A stretch of 64,000 nucleotides of DNA from Lactobacillus sp. MRS-253-APC-2B (GTDB taxonomy: Bacteria > Bacillota > Bacilli > Lactobacillales > Lactobacillaceae). Positions 27,353-36,153 of this stretch are shown here, piece after piece. How positions within the stretch are numbered: position 1 is the stretch's first letter; every line of letters starts with the position of its first letter. The stretch spans positions 29,587 through 93,586 of the forward strand of contig NZ_JABAFO010000006.1 of assembly GCF_012843675.1 (NCBI RefSeq), in the 5' to 3' direction. Under the pieces are notes generated by a model, which saw only the letters and a list, made by a program, of their open reading frames with translations, had not been told where the DNA came from and did no database searches. A program made the translations under genes and the position numbers.

Positions 27353-27877
27353 TTATTTTTTTGCCTTATCAGCAGCAGGGGCCAGCGTTAAGAACATGCT
27401 GCGCCCTTCCATCTTTGGCCGTTGCACAACCGTTGCGATGTCCTTAGTTTCTTCGGCCATCTTTTCAATCATGTCACGTCCGATATCCTTATGGGTAATT
27501 GCCCGACCACGGAAACGAATTGAAACTCGTACCTTGTCGCCCTTTTCGATAAACGTCCGCACGCGCTTCAGCTTAACGTTGAAGTCGTTGGTATCAATCG
27601 ATGGGCTCAGGCGAATTTCCTTAACCGTGACCGTCTTTTGGTTCTTGCGGGCTTCCCGTTCTTTCTTTTGCATCTCAAAACGGTACTTCCCGTAGTCCAT
27701 AATCCGTGCGACTGCGGGACGGGCCTTGGGCGCAACCAGCACCAGATCAAGGCCGGCATCCTCAGCCAGCTGCAAAGCTTCACGTTTGGACTTGATGCCC
27801 AGTTGTTCACCATTTTGGTCGATAAGACGAACTTCCCGTGCACGAATACCGTCATTGACAATCATTCCTTGAGCTAT
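27353..27877 (-). CDS. infC: Translation initiation factor IF-3, probable AUA start
   Basis: 174 residues; prevents premature subunit joining and checks the start codon. N-domain with [22 protein letters not shown], linker, and C-domain with [16 protein letters not shown]. The first in-frame ATG (27865) has AAGGA directly abutting it, with no spacer. Twelve bases upstream an ATA codon (27877) lies 9 bases after a strong GGAGG (27887-27891). Non-AUG starts are a known feature of infC, letting IF-3 discriminate against its own mRNA, so I use 27877. The only canonical alternative is ATG 27865. Confidence 0.93.
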   Translation of the reverse strand: MAQGMIVNDGIRAREVRLIDQNGEQLGIKSKREALQLAEDAGLDLVLVAPKARPAVARIMDYGKYRFEMQKKEREARKNQKTVTVKEIRLSPSIDTNDFNVKLKRVRTFIEKGDKVRVSIRFRGRAITHKDIGRDMIEKMAEETKDIATVVQRPKMEGRSMFLTLAPAADKAKK

Positions 27878-27916
27878 GGCAACACACCTCCAATTTTACT
27901 AGCAGAAAGATCAAGC

Positions 27917-28049
27917 AAAAAAAGCGGAATGCATACTGCACCCCGCTAAACTCCATTGACAAGGACTGCCAACGGTCATTTAAACTCGTCAGCCCGGCAA
28001 CTCTGGTCACCAAGGCGAGAAGCGGGTGCTTCTGCTTTTTCTTTCAACA
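27917..28049 (-). promoter_or_regulatory. L20 leader (autoregulatory 5' region of infC-rpmI-rplT)
   Basis: The leader starts near 28049 with AAAGCAGAAGCACCCGCTTCTCGCC-type sequence and ends in the terminator AGCGGggTGCA...TGCAttCCGCT plus T7 (27917-27947). This is the arrangement of the Firmicutes L20 leader, where excess L20 binds the RNA and promotes termination. Assigned from sequence pattern and position. Confidence 0.85.
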
Positions 28050-28055
28050 GATACT

Positions 28056-28084
28056 AATATACTAAATCGATTCATTGATGTCAA
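28056..28084 (-). promoter_or_regulatory. Promoter of the infC operon
   Basis: Minus strand TTGACA (28079-28084), 17 bases, TATATT (28056-28061). Lies between dnaI and the L20 leader. Confidence 0.82.
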
Positions 28085-28092
28085 GGCATAAT

Positions 28093-29019
28093 TTAATTGC
28101 CTGAGCGCATGTTTTCACCTTCGATATGATACTCGCGCGACAAAAAGCGAATGCGCTGCATGATCCGCTTAGCCTTCATCGGCTCACGAGCTCCCTGCGC
28201 ATCAATTGCCAAATGCTGATCCTCCAACTGCTGCATCGTGAAATTGGAGCTAAAAAACGTCGGCAGCTCTTCTTGCATGCGGTATTCCAAGATTACGCCC
28301 AAAACATCATCGCGTACCCAGGCCGACATCGAATCAGCACCGATGTCGTCCAGCATCAGAATCGGCGCTTTTTTAATGGCATCGCGTCGTGAATCAACCG
28401 AGCCATCCTTGATTGCGCCTTTCATTTCAACGGCAAAGCTGGGAAAGTGCACCATTGTCGAGATGATGCCTCGCTCAGCCAGTGCATTAGCGATTGCCCC
28501 AAGCAAATAGGTTTTGCCAACACCAAAATTCCCCGACAGATAGAGCCCTGGCTGGAACTGGCCGGGCTGATAGGTCTGCGAAAAACTGATTGCCGCCTGC
28601 AAAGCATCCATTCGATCATCATTATCGCGAATCACATTATTAAAGCTGGCTTCACGAATAAACTTGGGCATTCGTACCGTCGTGACGCGCTGCCTTAACT
28701 CAGCAGCCTGCTGCTGGGCTCTGAGCTGAGCGGTCGGTACGTAGACTACGTCGATTCTTCCCGCACTGACGACCAGTTGTGGCGTATAGCCCGGTGCAAT
28801 GCTTGCCTGGTGATTTTGCAGCAGTATTTTTTCATGATAAAACTCATAAAGTTTGGAGCTGCCTCGTTCGATCTGCTCATTGGACAGTTCATTGCGATGC
28901 TCACGCAAAAATTTTTGGACATCGGGATCCTGATAAGCCTTTTTGATCAGTTCCCGATACTGTGGCGAGCCGCTTTGACCACCAATGATCGAGTTGATGG
29001 TTTCCATGATAGGACGCAT
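28093..29019 (-). CDS. dnaI: Primosomal protein DnaI (helicase loader)
   Basis: AAA+ ATPase that loads the replicative helicase with DnaB and DnaD. 308 residues: an N-terminal helicase-binding domain and a C-terminal ATPase with Walker A GNFGVGKT (about 164-171), Walker B LMLDDIGAD and sensor SSNFT. ATG 29019 has GGAGGG 7 bases upstream. Follows dnaB by 18 bases. Confidence 0.95.
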   Translation of the reverse strand: MRPIMETINSIIGGQSGSPQYRELIKKAYQDPDVQKFLREHRNELSNEQIERGSSKLYEFYHEKILLQNHQASIAPGYTPQLVVSAGRIDVVYVPTAQLRAQQQAAELRQRVTTVRMPKFIREASFNNVIRDNDDRMDALQAAISFSQTYQPGQFQPGLYLSGNFGVGKTYLLGAIANALAERGIISTMVHFPSFAVEMKGAIKDGSVDSRRDAIKKAPILMLDDIGADSMSAWVRDDVLGVILEYRMQEELPTFFSSNFTMQQLEDQHLAIDAQGAREPMKAKRIMQRIRFLSREYHIEGENMRSGN

Positions 29020-29037
29020 TGGCAATCCCTCCAATCA

Positions 29038-30426
29038 TTATTTCTTGGTACCTGGGTTATTTTTTTGCTGATTGAGCTCAGCCAGCATCTGGTCAATCTT
29101 AGCCAGTTTTTCGGCCGATGGCTTTTTGTTTTTGACTTTTTCTGGATGCTTGGCCCACTCCGGCAGCTCTTCATTAATATTGCTGCGTCCACTTGAATAA
29201 TAGCGACGGCGCGGCTTTGCACCCGCCTGTTTTTCATTGCTTTTACGATGTTTTTTGATCTCGCGAATCGCATCGGCAGCCGTTTTGACGCCCGCTTTGG
29301 TCCAAGCATTGATAATCCCGTCAGCCAAGCCCGATTTTAAGGTTGTATATTCTTTTTCAACAAACATATAGTTGATCAAGATGTTGATAACCTCATTTGG
29401 CATACCGCTATTTTCAATCATTCTCAATACGGTATTGCGTTCATTTGGCGAGACATATGCAGCCCCAACACTTTGTTTGATGCCAGCCAAAAAGTCATTA
29501 GGTGAATTTTCACGAGCAACTTTGATCAGATTGCGTTCCGTTTCACCCAGCCCATCTAAATTTTCATCGCCAGCAGCAACCACCGGCGCCGGATCATCAT
29601 TTTGACGCAGCGTACCGGCATATTTGGCGGCGATGCGCTGCTTTAGAATATTTGGCTGCAGCATACTGGTTCTAAAATCAGTCGCGTCAAAAACCAGATC
29701 AGCCATTTCAAGGGCACCAATGCCATACATCAAGCTCTCAGTCAAAATCAGACGACGCTGATCCTTGACGCTTTGCAGATCAACTCCGCGGTTTTCCAGG
29801 CGGCTGAGCAAAAGGCCAAAATCAAAATCATTTTGCGGGACTGCCTTGATAGAATTGCTTTTTTGCACGGCCGTAGCTCTGGCATTATTCAGTGTCGGAC
29901 GTTCTGCATCCCAAGCCGCCCGGTCCGGTTTAAAGACCTCAAAATAGTCATGCGTCAGATTATGCATGCGACTGGTATCAAACTGATAGCGTCTGGAATG
30001 GGCCACTAATTCATTAAAGCGCTGCTCACCAATCTGTTGAAGCAGCCGTACGCTCAAAAGATCATCATTGATAAATTCTTCAGGCGTCATGGTTGGCTGC
30101 AGCACATAGACAAAAACGCCGCCAATCTCATCTTGTTGATAAAACGTCTGCAGCATTTCAACGCCCTCTAAGGCATTACGGGCTTCGGCAAACTGAGCTA
30201 TGCCAAGATTCAAACGATCCAGCATGATACTGTGCGCCTGACGCTTGGTCAGCATCGGATCGGGCTTGAGCTGACTTTGTAAAGCATAAAAAAGCCCCAG
30301 CGCGGTGGGACTTAACAATGGTTGATAAAAATCAATAAAAGTCGCCTGGTCAAACCGTACAAAGTCTGACGCAGCGGCCACGATAAAGCCGGTTTGCGGC
30401 GTCAAGCGTCCTTGCACCTCAGCCAT
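29038..30426 (-). CDS. dnaB: Replication initiation/membrane attachment protein DnaB
   Basis: Gram-positive DnaB (not the helicase), 462 residues, acting in helicase loading at the origin and in restart. N-terminal winged-helix region and DnaD-like C-terminal domain (about 300-400, with INILINYMFVEKEYTTLKSGLADGIINAW). The C-terminal tail is basic and low complexity. AAGGGGGA ribosome site before ATG. Between nrdR and dnaI, the standard order. Confidence 0.95.
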   Translation of the reverse strand: MAEVQGRLTPQTGFIVAAASDFVRFDQATFIDFYQPLLSPTALGLFYALQSQLKPDPMLTKRQAHSIMLDRLNLGIAQFAEARNALEGVEMLQTFYQQDEIGGVFVYVLQPTMTPEEFINDDLLSVRLLQQIGEQRFNELVAHSRRYQFDTSRMHNLTHDYFEVFKPDRAAWDAERPTLNNARATAVQKSNSIKAVPQNDFDFGLLLSRLENRGVDLQSVKDQRRLILTESLMYGIGALEMADLVFDATDFRTSMLQPNILKQRIAAKYAGTLRQNDDPAPVVAAGDENLDGLGETERNLIKVARENSPNDFLAGIKQSVGAAYVSPNERNTVLRMIENSGMPNEVINILINYMFVEKEYTTLKSGLADGIINAWTKAGVKTAADAIREIKKHRKSNEKQAGAKPRRRYYSSGRSNINEELPEWAKHPEKVKNKKPSAEKLAKIDQMLAELNQQKNNPGTKK

Positions 30427-30442
30427 AACGACTCCCCCTTAG

Positions 30443-30916
30443 TTAGTCTTGATGCTTTTGATGATTTTGATTAATCATTGCCTCCAGCTCATTCATAAAC
30501 GCATCAACGTCTTTAAACTGACGATAGACACTGGCAAAACGAATGTAGGAGATCTCATCGACGTCTTTGAGCTCGTTCATTACGTATTCGCCAATTACCT
30601 GGCTGGATACCTCATTTTCTCCCATTGAACGAACGCGTCTTTCAACCTCATTGGCAATGCTGGTAAGCTTTTCCATGCTGACGGGACGCTTTTCGGCTGA
30701 GCGAACCAGACCGTTTAGGACCTTTTGGCGATTGAACTCCTGGCGCGTACCATCTTTTTTGACTACCAAAAGCGGCGTCTCCTCATAGCGCTCAAAGGTA
30801 GTAAAGCGAAAGCCACAGTTTGCACATTCGCGACGACGACGAATACAGATGCCGTCTTCGCTTGGACGACTGTCAACTACGCGCGATCCATTATGATGGC
30901 AGTGTGGACATTGCAT
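30443..30916 (-). CDS. nrdR: Transcriptional repressor NrdR
   Basis: 157 residues. Zinc ribbon CPHC...CANC (about 3-34) and an ATP-cone domain (about 49-139) that senses ATP/dATP; it represses ribonucleotide reductase genes. ATG 30916 has AGGAGG about 8 bases upstream, giving the canonical MQCPHC start; the frame upstream is not used. Co-transcribed with dnaB-dnaI as in most Firmicutes. Confidence 0.97.
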   Translation of the reverse strand: MQCPHCHHNGSRVVDSRPSEDGICIRRRRECANCGFRFTTFERYEETPLLVVKKDGTRQEFNRQKVLNGLVRSAEKRPVSMEKLTSIANEVERRVRSMGENEVSSQVIGEYVMNELKDVDEISYIRFASVYRQFKDVDAFMNELEAMINQNHQKHQD

Positions 30917-30960
30917 ACAGGTTCCTCCTGTTAATTGGTTATGCATCTATCTTATCACAT

Positions 30961-31569
30961 TTATAATAATTGATGCTGACTTACCCGGTCAACCAATTCT
31001 GCTACCTGGCTGCGCGTTTGCTCAAGCGTACCGTTATTATCGATAATTACATCAGCTCGCTGCATCTTTTCTTTTAAAGACATTTGCGAACTGATTTTTT
31101 TGACGGCATCCATTTTCGAAATCTGATCCCGCTTCATCAAACGCTTCAGCTGTGTTGCCTGATCAACGACTGCCAAAACCGTCAGATCGCACTCCTCATC
31201 CATTCCCGTTTCAAACAGCAATGGCACGTCCAGCACTACTACCGGCAGATGCTGTTTTTTAAATTCATCCAGCTGGGAATCGATTGCTTCTTGAATCAGC
31301 GGATGTTCAATTTTGTCCAGATCACTCAGCTTTTTAGGATCATCAAAGACCGTTTTTCCCAGCTTTTTGCGATCAAGCGTACCATCGGAATTAAGCATCT
31401 GAGGACCAAAGCGATTTACGATCTGTTCCAATCCTTTGCTGCCCGGCATTACAATCTGACGTGCAATCAAATCGGCGTCAATCACCGGCCAGCCGACTGC
31501 TTTAAGAATGCTGCTGATAGTTGACTTGCCGCTTGCAATGCCGCCCGTCAGTCCGATTACCAGCGTCAT
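30961..31569 (-). CDS. coaE: Dephospho-CoA kinase
   Basis: Last step of coenzyme A synthesis. 202 residues; P-loop GLTGGIASGKST (about 6-17), DADLIARQ and the lid region LMKRDQISKMDA are present. Its ATG overlaps the mutM stop (ATGA). Confidence 0.96.
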   Translation of the reverse strand: MTLVIGLTGGIASGKSTISSILKAVGWPVIDADLIARQIVMPGSKGLEQIVNRFGPQMLNSDGTLDRKKLGKTVFDDPKKLSDLDKIEHPLIQEAIDSQLDEFKKQHLPVVVLDVPLLFETGMDEECDLTVLAVVDQATQLKRLMKRDQISKMDAVKKISSQMSLKEKMQRADVIIDNNGTLEQTRSQVAELVDRVSQHQLL

Positions 31570-32405
31570 TTCTGATCACCTTCCAAGGGCTGACAATGCG
31601 GACAAAAAGTCGTCCCACGCTGAGCTACCTTGATCTTGACCAGCTTATGGCCGCAGCGCTCACATTTTTCGCCCCCACGACCATAAACCTCCAACTGGTT
31701 TTGAAAGGCACCGGCCTCACCAAAGGCATTCATAAACGTATGCACGGTCGTTCCCTTATATTTAGTCGCCTTGGCAATCTCTTTGATGATATTGTCGTGT
31801 AAGATTTGAATCTGCTCGTCAGTCAGCGAATTGGCCGGCTGTTCAGGATTGATGCAGCTTTGCCACAGCACCTCATCACAATAGATATTGCCTAGGCCGG
31901 CTACATGATCTTGATTCAGCAAGAATGGCTTGATCTTGCTGCGACTCTTTTTTAAGATGCCTTTGAAGTAGTCAACCTTGAAATCTTTTTCGGTTGGTTC
32001 AGGACCCATCGTCTTTAAGCCGCCCACCTGCATTTCAGTGCCGGTTTTGACTAAGTGCATCCGGCCAAACTTGCGCGTATCGCGATAGCAAAGCTCCGTG
32101 CCGTCCGTAAAATGAAAAACCACATGGGTATGCTTGTCGATTGGTCCGTCATTTAATTGGCGATAATAGCTGCCTTCCATTCTGAGATGCGAGACCATAG
32201 TCAGATTATTAGTAAAGCGAAACAGCAGATACTTGCCGCGCCGATCGATGCGTTCGATCGTCTGCCCGATCAGTGCCTGACGAAACTCATCTATATCGTT
32301 TTCAATTGTTTTTCCATAATAAACGTCGATTCCTTGAATCTTGCGGCCCGCAGCAATGTTCATCAAGCCGCGACGCACGGTTTCTACTTCTGGCATTTCT
32401 GGCAT
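31566..32405 (-). CDS. mutM: Formamidopyrimidine-DNA glycosylase
   Basis: Removes 8-oxoguanine and formamidopyrimidines and nicks the abasic site. 279 residues. The mature N-terminus PEMPEVETVRRG supplies the catalytic Pro and Glu; the helix-two-turn-helix is central and the C-terminal zinc finger CERC...CPHC is intact. ATG 32405 is required to expose the catalytic Pro and has GAGGA upstream; the extension to 32435 is not used. Between polA and coaE, as in lactobacilli and Bacillus. Confidence 0.97.
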   Translation of the reverse strand: MPEMPEVETVRRGLMNIAAGRKIQGIDVYYGKTIENDIDEFRQALIGQTIERIDRRGKYLLFRFTNNLTMVSHLRMEGSYYRQLNDGPIDKHTHVVFHFTDGTELCYRDTRKFGRMHLVKTGTEMQVGGLKTMGPEPTEKDFKVDYFKGILKKSRSKIKPFLLNQDHVAGLGNIYCDEVLWQSCINPEQPANSLTDEQIQILHDNIIKEIAKATKYKGTTVHTFMNAFGEAGAFQNQLEVYGRGGEKCERCGHKLVKIKVAQRGTTFCPHCQPLEGDQK

Positions 32406-32491
32406 TTGATCGTCCTCATTTCTTTTTAGAATCATTATTGATTATAGTAGATTTTCGTTTTTGAACCAGTGATCTGCTCAAACCAACAGCT

Positions 32492-32525
32492 CAAAAAACC
32501 GCGGTCAGATTCATTGGCCGCGGCT
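32492..32525 (-). terminator. Hairpin with T run after polA, in front of mutM
   Basis: Minus strand CCGCGGcca...tgaCCGCGG followed by TTTTTT. mutM starts 87 bases beyond, so some read-through or a separate promoter is expected. Confidence 0.75.
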
Positions 32526-32530
32526 TGAAC

Positions 32531-35194
32531 TTATTTTTTCAGATCATACCAAGTATCGCCATACTTGCTTTCAACCTTGAGCGGTACGTCCAATTTGAAA
32601 GCTGAGTCCATGACTTGCGGTACTAGTTTTTCCAAGACTGGAATCTCTTTTGCCGGTGCCTCAAAGACCAGTTCGTCATGAATCTGCAAGAGCATCCGTG
32701 CCTTAAGATTGTTTTCGCGCAGCATTTTATCCATGTTGATCATAGCAATCTTGATGATGTCAGCCGCACTGCCTTGAATTGGCGTGTTCATCGCCGTACG
32801 TTCGGCAAATGAGCGCTTGGCAAAGTTTTTGGAATGAATATCTTCCAAATAGCGCCGCCGATGCGTCAACGTTTCAACATAGCCTTTTTCATGTGCTGAC
32901 TTGACAATCTCCGTAACGTATTTTTTAACGCCAGGGAATTCTGCAAAGTAGCTTTCGATAAACTCATGTGCCTGCTTGCGCGTAACATGAATGCTTTGTG
33001 AAAGGCCGTAGTCGCTAATCCCATAAACGATTCCAAAGTTGACGGCCTTGGCATGACGCCGCATGTCGGGAGTAACCTCTTCACCTGGCAAAAGATGGAA
33101 GATACGACGCGCCGTACTTTCATGAATATCGCGACCTTCGATGAAATCTTGCTGCAGATTCTGATCGTCAGTAATGTGGGCCAAAACGCGCAGCTCAATT
33201 TGTGAGTAGTCAGAAGAGAAAATCTTCCAGCCTGGCTCGCTTGGTACGAATGCCCGCCGAATCTGCCGGCCTTCTTCTAAACGCACCGGAATGTTTTGCA
33301 GGTTTGGATCAACCGATGACAGCCGTCCCGTTGCCGTCAGCGTCTGCAGATAACGCGTATGAATCTTTTGATCGCTGCTGTGAATAACCTTCAAAAGTCC
33401 TTCGATATAGGTTGACTGGAGCTTGGCAATCTGCCGATATTCCAAAATGTGGCCAATGATTGGCGAATACCCCTGCAGTTTTTCCAGTACCGCGACGGCA
33501 GTTGAATAGCCCGTTCGCGTCTTTTTAATGACCGGCAGTTTCATCTTGTCAAATAAAATCTCACCCAATTGCTTGGTCGAATTAATGTTAAATTCTTCGC
33601 CAGCTTCTTGGTAGATAACCTGTTCGATCTCAGCCAGACGCTCTTTTAGTTTACTGCCCATTTCCTTGAGTGTCTGTGCATTGACCCTGATACCAGCAAT
33701 CTCCATTTTGGCCAGCACATAGGTCAACGGCAGCTCAATGTCTTCATAAAGCGGCATTTGTTCATGTTCCTTGAGCTTTTCATAAACCGGTGCTCTTAGT
33801 TCATGAATGGCACGAGCTTTTTGGGCCAGATGCGTGAAAAATGTCTGATCATCGTCTGGAATGGCTCGCTTGACCCCTTTGCCATAAACTTCCTCATCGG
33901 TTTGAACGTCATAATAATCATATGCATGAGCCAATTCACCCAGATCATTGCCATTGTCGCTTGGATCTACCAGATAGGCAGCCAAAAGCAGATCAAAGGC
34001 CACGTAGTCCAATTCAATGCCCAGCCGATGCAGCCCCACAATCTGTGCCTTAGCATTGAAAACATCTTTAGTGTATTGATCACTGGTCAGAATCTTTTTG
34101 AGCGGTGCCGATTGCAACAGACTCGCATCACGACTGACGAGCCATTTTTGACCATCCCCGATTACAAAGCCGGCAAAATTTGATAAATGGTAGTTTTCTT
34201 CTGGCATCTCCAATTGAAACGTCACATGATGATCCAATTGATCCAATAATGCCAGATTATCAGCCGTCAATTCCGTATATTCGATTGCCTTGGTCTTGAC
34301 TGGTTCATCGGTATCTGGGGCAACGTTCATCTTGCTTAAAAACGACTTGAAGTTCATCTCTTGATAAAATTTGATCAAGTCTTCGGTCTGCTCGCCTTGA
34401 TAATTCAAATCACCCAAACCGATCGTCAATGGGGCATCACGATGAATCGTTGCCAGCTTCTGACATTCACGCGCGATGGCTTCTTCATTGACCAGATTTT
34501 CCTTACGCTTTGATTTACGCATCGAGTCGATGTTTGCATAAAGCCCATCCAATGAACCGTATTCTTGAATCAGCTTTTGGGCAGTTTTTTCGCCAATACC
34601 GGTGACCCCAGGATAATTATCGGAACTATCGCCCATCAAGGCCTTCATATCGATAAACTGAGTCGGCGTTACCCCGAATTTTTCTTGGAAGTGCGCCGGC
34701 GTATACATCTCAGTCTGCGTGACGCCCTTGATCGTTACGGCAACTGTAGTTTTGTCAGTTACCAATTGTGTCAGATCTCGATCCCCAGTCACGATCAAAG
34801 TCTCGTCACCGGCTTCATCACCAAGTCTAGCCAGGGTACCGATAATATCGTCAGCTTCATAGTTGGCCAGCTGATAGGTCTTGATCCCACAAGCATGCAG
34901 CATCTCATGCAAATAGGGCAGCTGCTCGGTCAATTCAGCCGGCGTCTTGGCCCGGCCGCCTTTGTAATCAGCATACATTTCCGTTCGAAAGGTCTGCTTG
35001 CCGGCATCAAAAGCAACCAGTGCCTTGTTTGGATGATAATTAGCCAACACGTGATCCAACATCAGCTTAAAGCCATAGATTGCCGCAGTATGCAGGCCAT
35101 TTTGGTTGGTGAATCTGTCAATTTGATTATGCATCGCAAAAAAAGCACGAAATGCAATGCTGTTACCATCAATCAACAACAGTTTTTCTGCCAT
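32531..35194 (-). CDS. polA: DNA polymerase I
   Basis: 887 residues. Domains: 5' nuclease (about 1-290; DGNSIAFRAFFA, GDRDLTQLV, GVTGIGEKTA), a 3'-5' exonuclease-like domain (about 310-480) and the polymerase (about 510-887; motif A DYSQIELRVLAH, motif B KAVNFGIVYG, motif C QIHDELVFEAP). The DxE of the proofreading site is replaced (FQLEMPEENY), as in other Gram-positive Pol I, so proofreading is probably lost. Fills gaps in repair and removes RNA primers. Confidence 0.97.
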   Translation of the reverse strand: MAEKLLLIDGNSIAFRAFFAMHNQIDRFTNQNGLHTAAIYGFKLMLDHVLANYHPNKALVAFDAGKQTFRTEMYADYKGGRAKTPAELTEQLPYLHEMLHACGIKTYQLANYEADDIIGTLARLGDEAGDETLIVTGDRDLTQLVTDKTTVAVTIKGVTQTEMYTPAHFQEKFGVTPTQFIDMKALMGDSSDNYPGVTGIGEKTAQKLIQEYGSLDGLYANIDSMRKSKRKENLVNEEAIARECQKLATIHRDAPLTIGLGDLNYQGEQTEDLIKFYQEMNFKSFLSKMNVAPDTDEPVKTKAIEYTELTADNLALLDQLDHHVTFQLEMPEENYHLSNFAGFVIGDGQKWLVSRDASLLQSAPLKKILTSDQYTKDVFNAKAQIVGLHRLGIELDYVAFDLLLAAYLVDPSDNGNDLGELAHAYDYYDVQTDEEVYGKGVKRAIPDDDQTFFTHLAQKARAIHELRAPVYEKLKEHEQMPLYEDIELPLTYVLAKMEIAGIRVNAQTLKEMGSKLKERLAEIEQVIYQEAGEEFNINSTKQLGEILFDKMKLPVIKKTRTGYSTAVAVLEKLQGYSPIIGHILEYRQIAKLQSTYIEGLLKVIHSSDQKIHTRYLQTLTATGRLSSVDPNLQNIPVRLEEGRQIRRAFVPSEPGWKIFSSDYSQIELRVLAHITDDQNLQQDFIEGRDIHESTARRIFHLLPGEEVTPDMRRHAKAVNFGIVYGISDYGLSQSIHVTRKQAHEFIESYFAEFPGVKKYVTEIVKSAHEKGYVETLTHRRRYLEDIHSKNFAKRSFAERTAMNTPIQGSAADIIKIAMINMDKMLRENNLKARMLLQIHDELVFEAPAKEIPVLEKLVPQVMDSAFKLDVPLKVESKYGDTWYDLKK

Positions 35195-35268
35195 TTAAAC
35201 TACCTCGTCCTTTTATTTTCTTTCTTGATTGTAACAAACTTTGCCTGGCCCTGACATTTTTGCTGATT

Positions 35269-35308
35269 AAAAATAAATAAGGCTCCGCACCATCATTGAT
35301 GCAGAGCC
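35269..35308 (-). terminator. Terminator after the BI-1 gene
   Basis: Minus strand GGCTCtGCA...GtGCgGAGCC hairpin followed by TTATTTATTTTT. Confidence 0.75.
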
Positions 35309-35328
35309 AATTTAAATTTTATCCAATA

Positions 35329-36051
35329 TTAGTTGCGCCGATCATCGCCCATACCGAAGATCTGCAGCAGCTGAATGAACAGGTTGATAAAGTCCAGATA
35401 CAGCTGCAACGCTCCCATGACTGCCAGACCAGTCGTTGAAACCTGGCCATTGTACTCAAGATAGATGTTTTTCATCTTTTGAGCATCATAGGCCGTCAAA
35501 ATAACGAAGATAATCACGGCAATGTAGGAGAAAATGTAGGTGATCGCAGGACTGTTTAAGAACATGTTGATCAAAGAGGCCAAAATCAAAGCAATCAAGG
35601 CCGCCATTGCATGAGCACCGAAGCGATCAAGCGAGCGTTTGGTCAGCGTCCCATACAGCGCCATTACGATAAAGATCGTTGCTGATGAGACAAAGGCCGC
35701 CGTGATATCGGCACCGGTATAAACGCCGGCCAGCAAGGCAAATTCAACCCCGTACATAATCGACAGCACCATCAGCATAATAAAGCTGCCGGTTGGATTC
35801 CGGGTAGCACTGACACTGATCCCCATCGACAGTGCAATTGGCAACAATAATAGCAGCCACATCATCCCAGTATGCTGGGTAAAATAGCCAAACACGGCAG
35901 CTCTAAAGGTCGTCATGACCAAAAATGAACTGATGGCCGAAACAAAAACCGACAGACCGACAAAGCCATACATCTTCGTCAAAAAGCCATTTAAGCCGGC
36001 TTCATTGACGACACGCCTTCTTTGCTCAGGCTCTGGTGTAGAGTTGAACAT
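35329..36051 (-). CDS. Bax inhibitor-1/YccA family membrane protein
   Basis: 240 residues, seven hydrophobic segments and the family's C-terminal acidic/basic region (YLDFINLFIQLLQIFGMGDDRRN). BI-1 proteins are pH-sensitive calcium leak channels in Bacillus (YetJ); others interact with FtsH. ATG 36051 follows AAGGGGAG. Preceded by an inverted repeat (36080-36097) and the murC terminator, so probably its own transcript. Confidence 0.92.
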   Translation of the reverse strand: MFNSTPEPEQRRRVVNEAGLNGFLTKMYGFVGLSVFVSAISSFLVMTTFRAAVFGYFTQHTGMMWLLLLLPIALSMGISVSATRNPTGSFIMLMVLSIMYGVEFALLAGVYTGADITAAFVSSATIFIVMALYGTLTKRSLDRFGAHAMAALIALILASLINMFLNSPAITYIFSYIAVIIFVILTAYDAQKMKNIYLEYNGQVSTTGLAVMGALQLYLDFINLFIQLLQIFGMGDDRRN

Positions 36052-36079
36052 AAGCTCCCCTTCTTTCATTCAATTAAGC

Positions 36080-36097
36080 GGTCAAATTAGTTTGACC
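36080..36097. repeat. Inverted repeat upstream of the BI-1 gene
   Basis: GGTCAAA-TTAG-TTTGACC, a perfect 7-base inverted repeat 28 bases before the BI-1 ATG. Could be an operator; it has no T run, so it is not a terminator. Confidence 0.5.
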
Positions 36098-36113
36098 AAT
36101 ATTGTCTTTCATA

Positions 36114-36143
36114 TAAAAAATGGTAGCAAAAGCCACCATTTTC
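36114..36143 (-). terminator. Terminator after murC
   Basis: Minus strand AAAATGGTgGC-TTTT-GCtACCATTTT followed by further T and A. Confidence 0.8.
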
Positions 36144-36153
36144 TACAAGCAAT

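Noticed and set aside
34565..35254. A 229-codon open frame on the plus strand opposite polA
   Set aside because: It is antisense to the strongly conserved 5' nuclease domain, has no ribosome site and no recognisable protein features; low stop density is explained by the codon use of polA.
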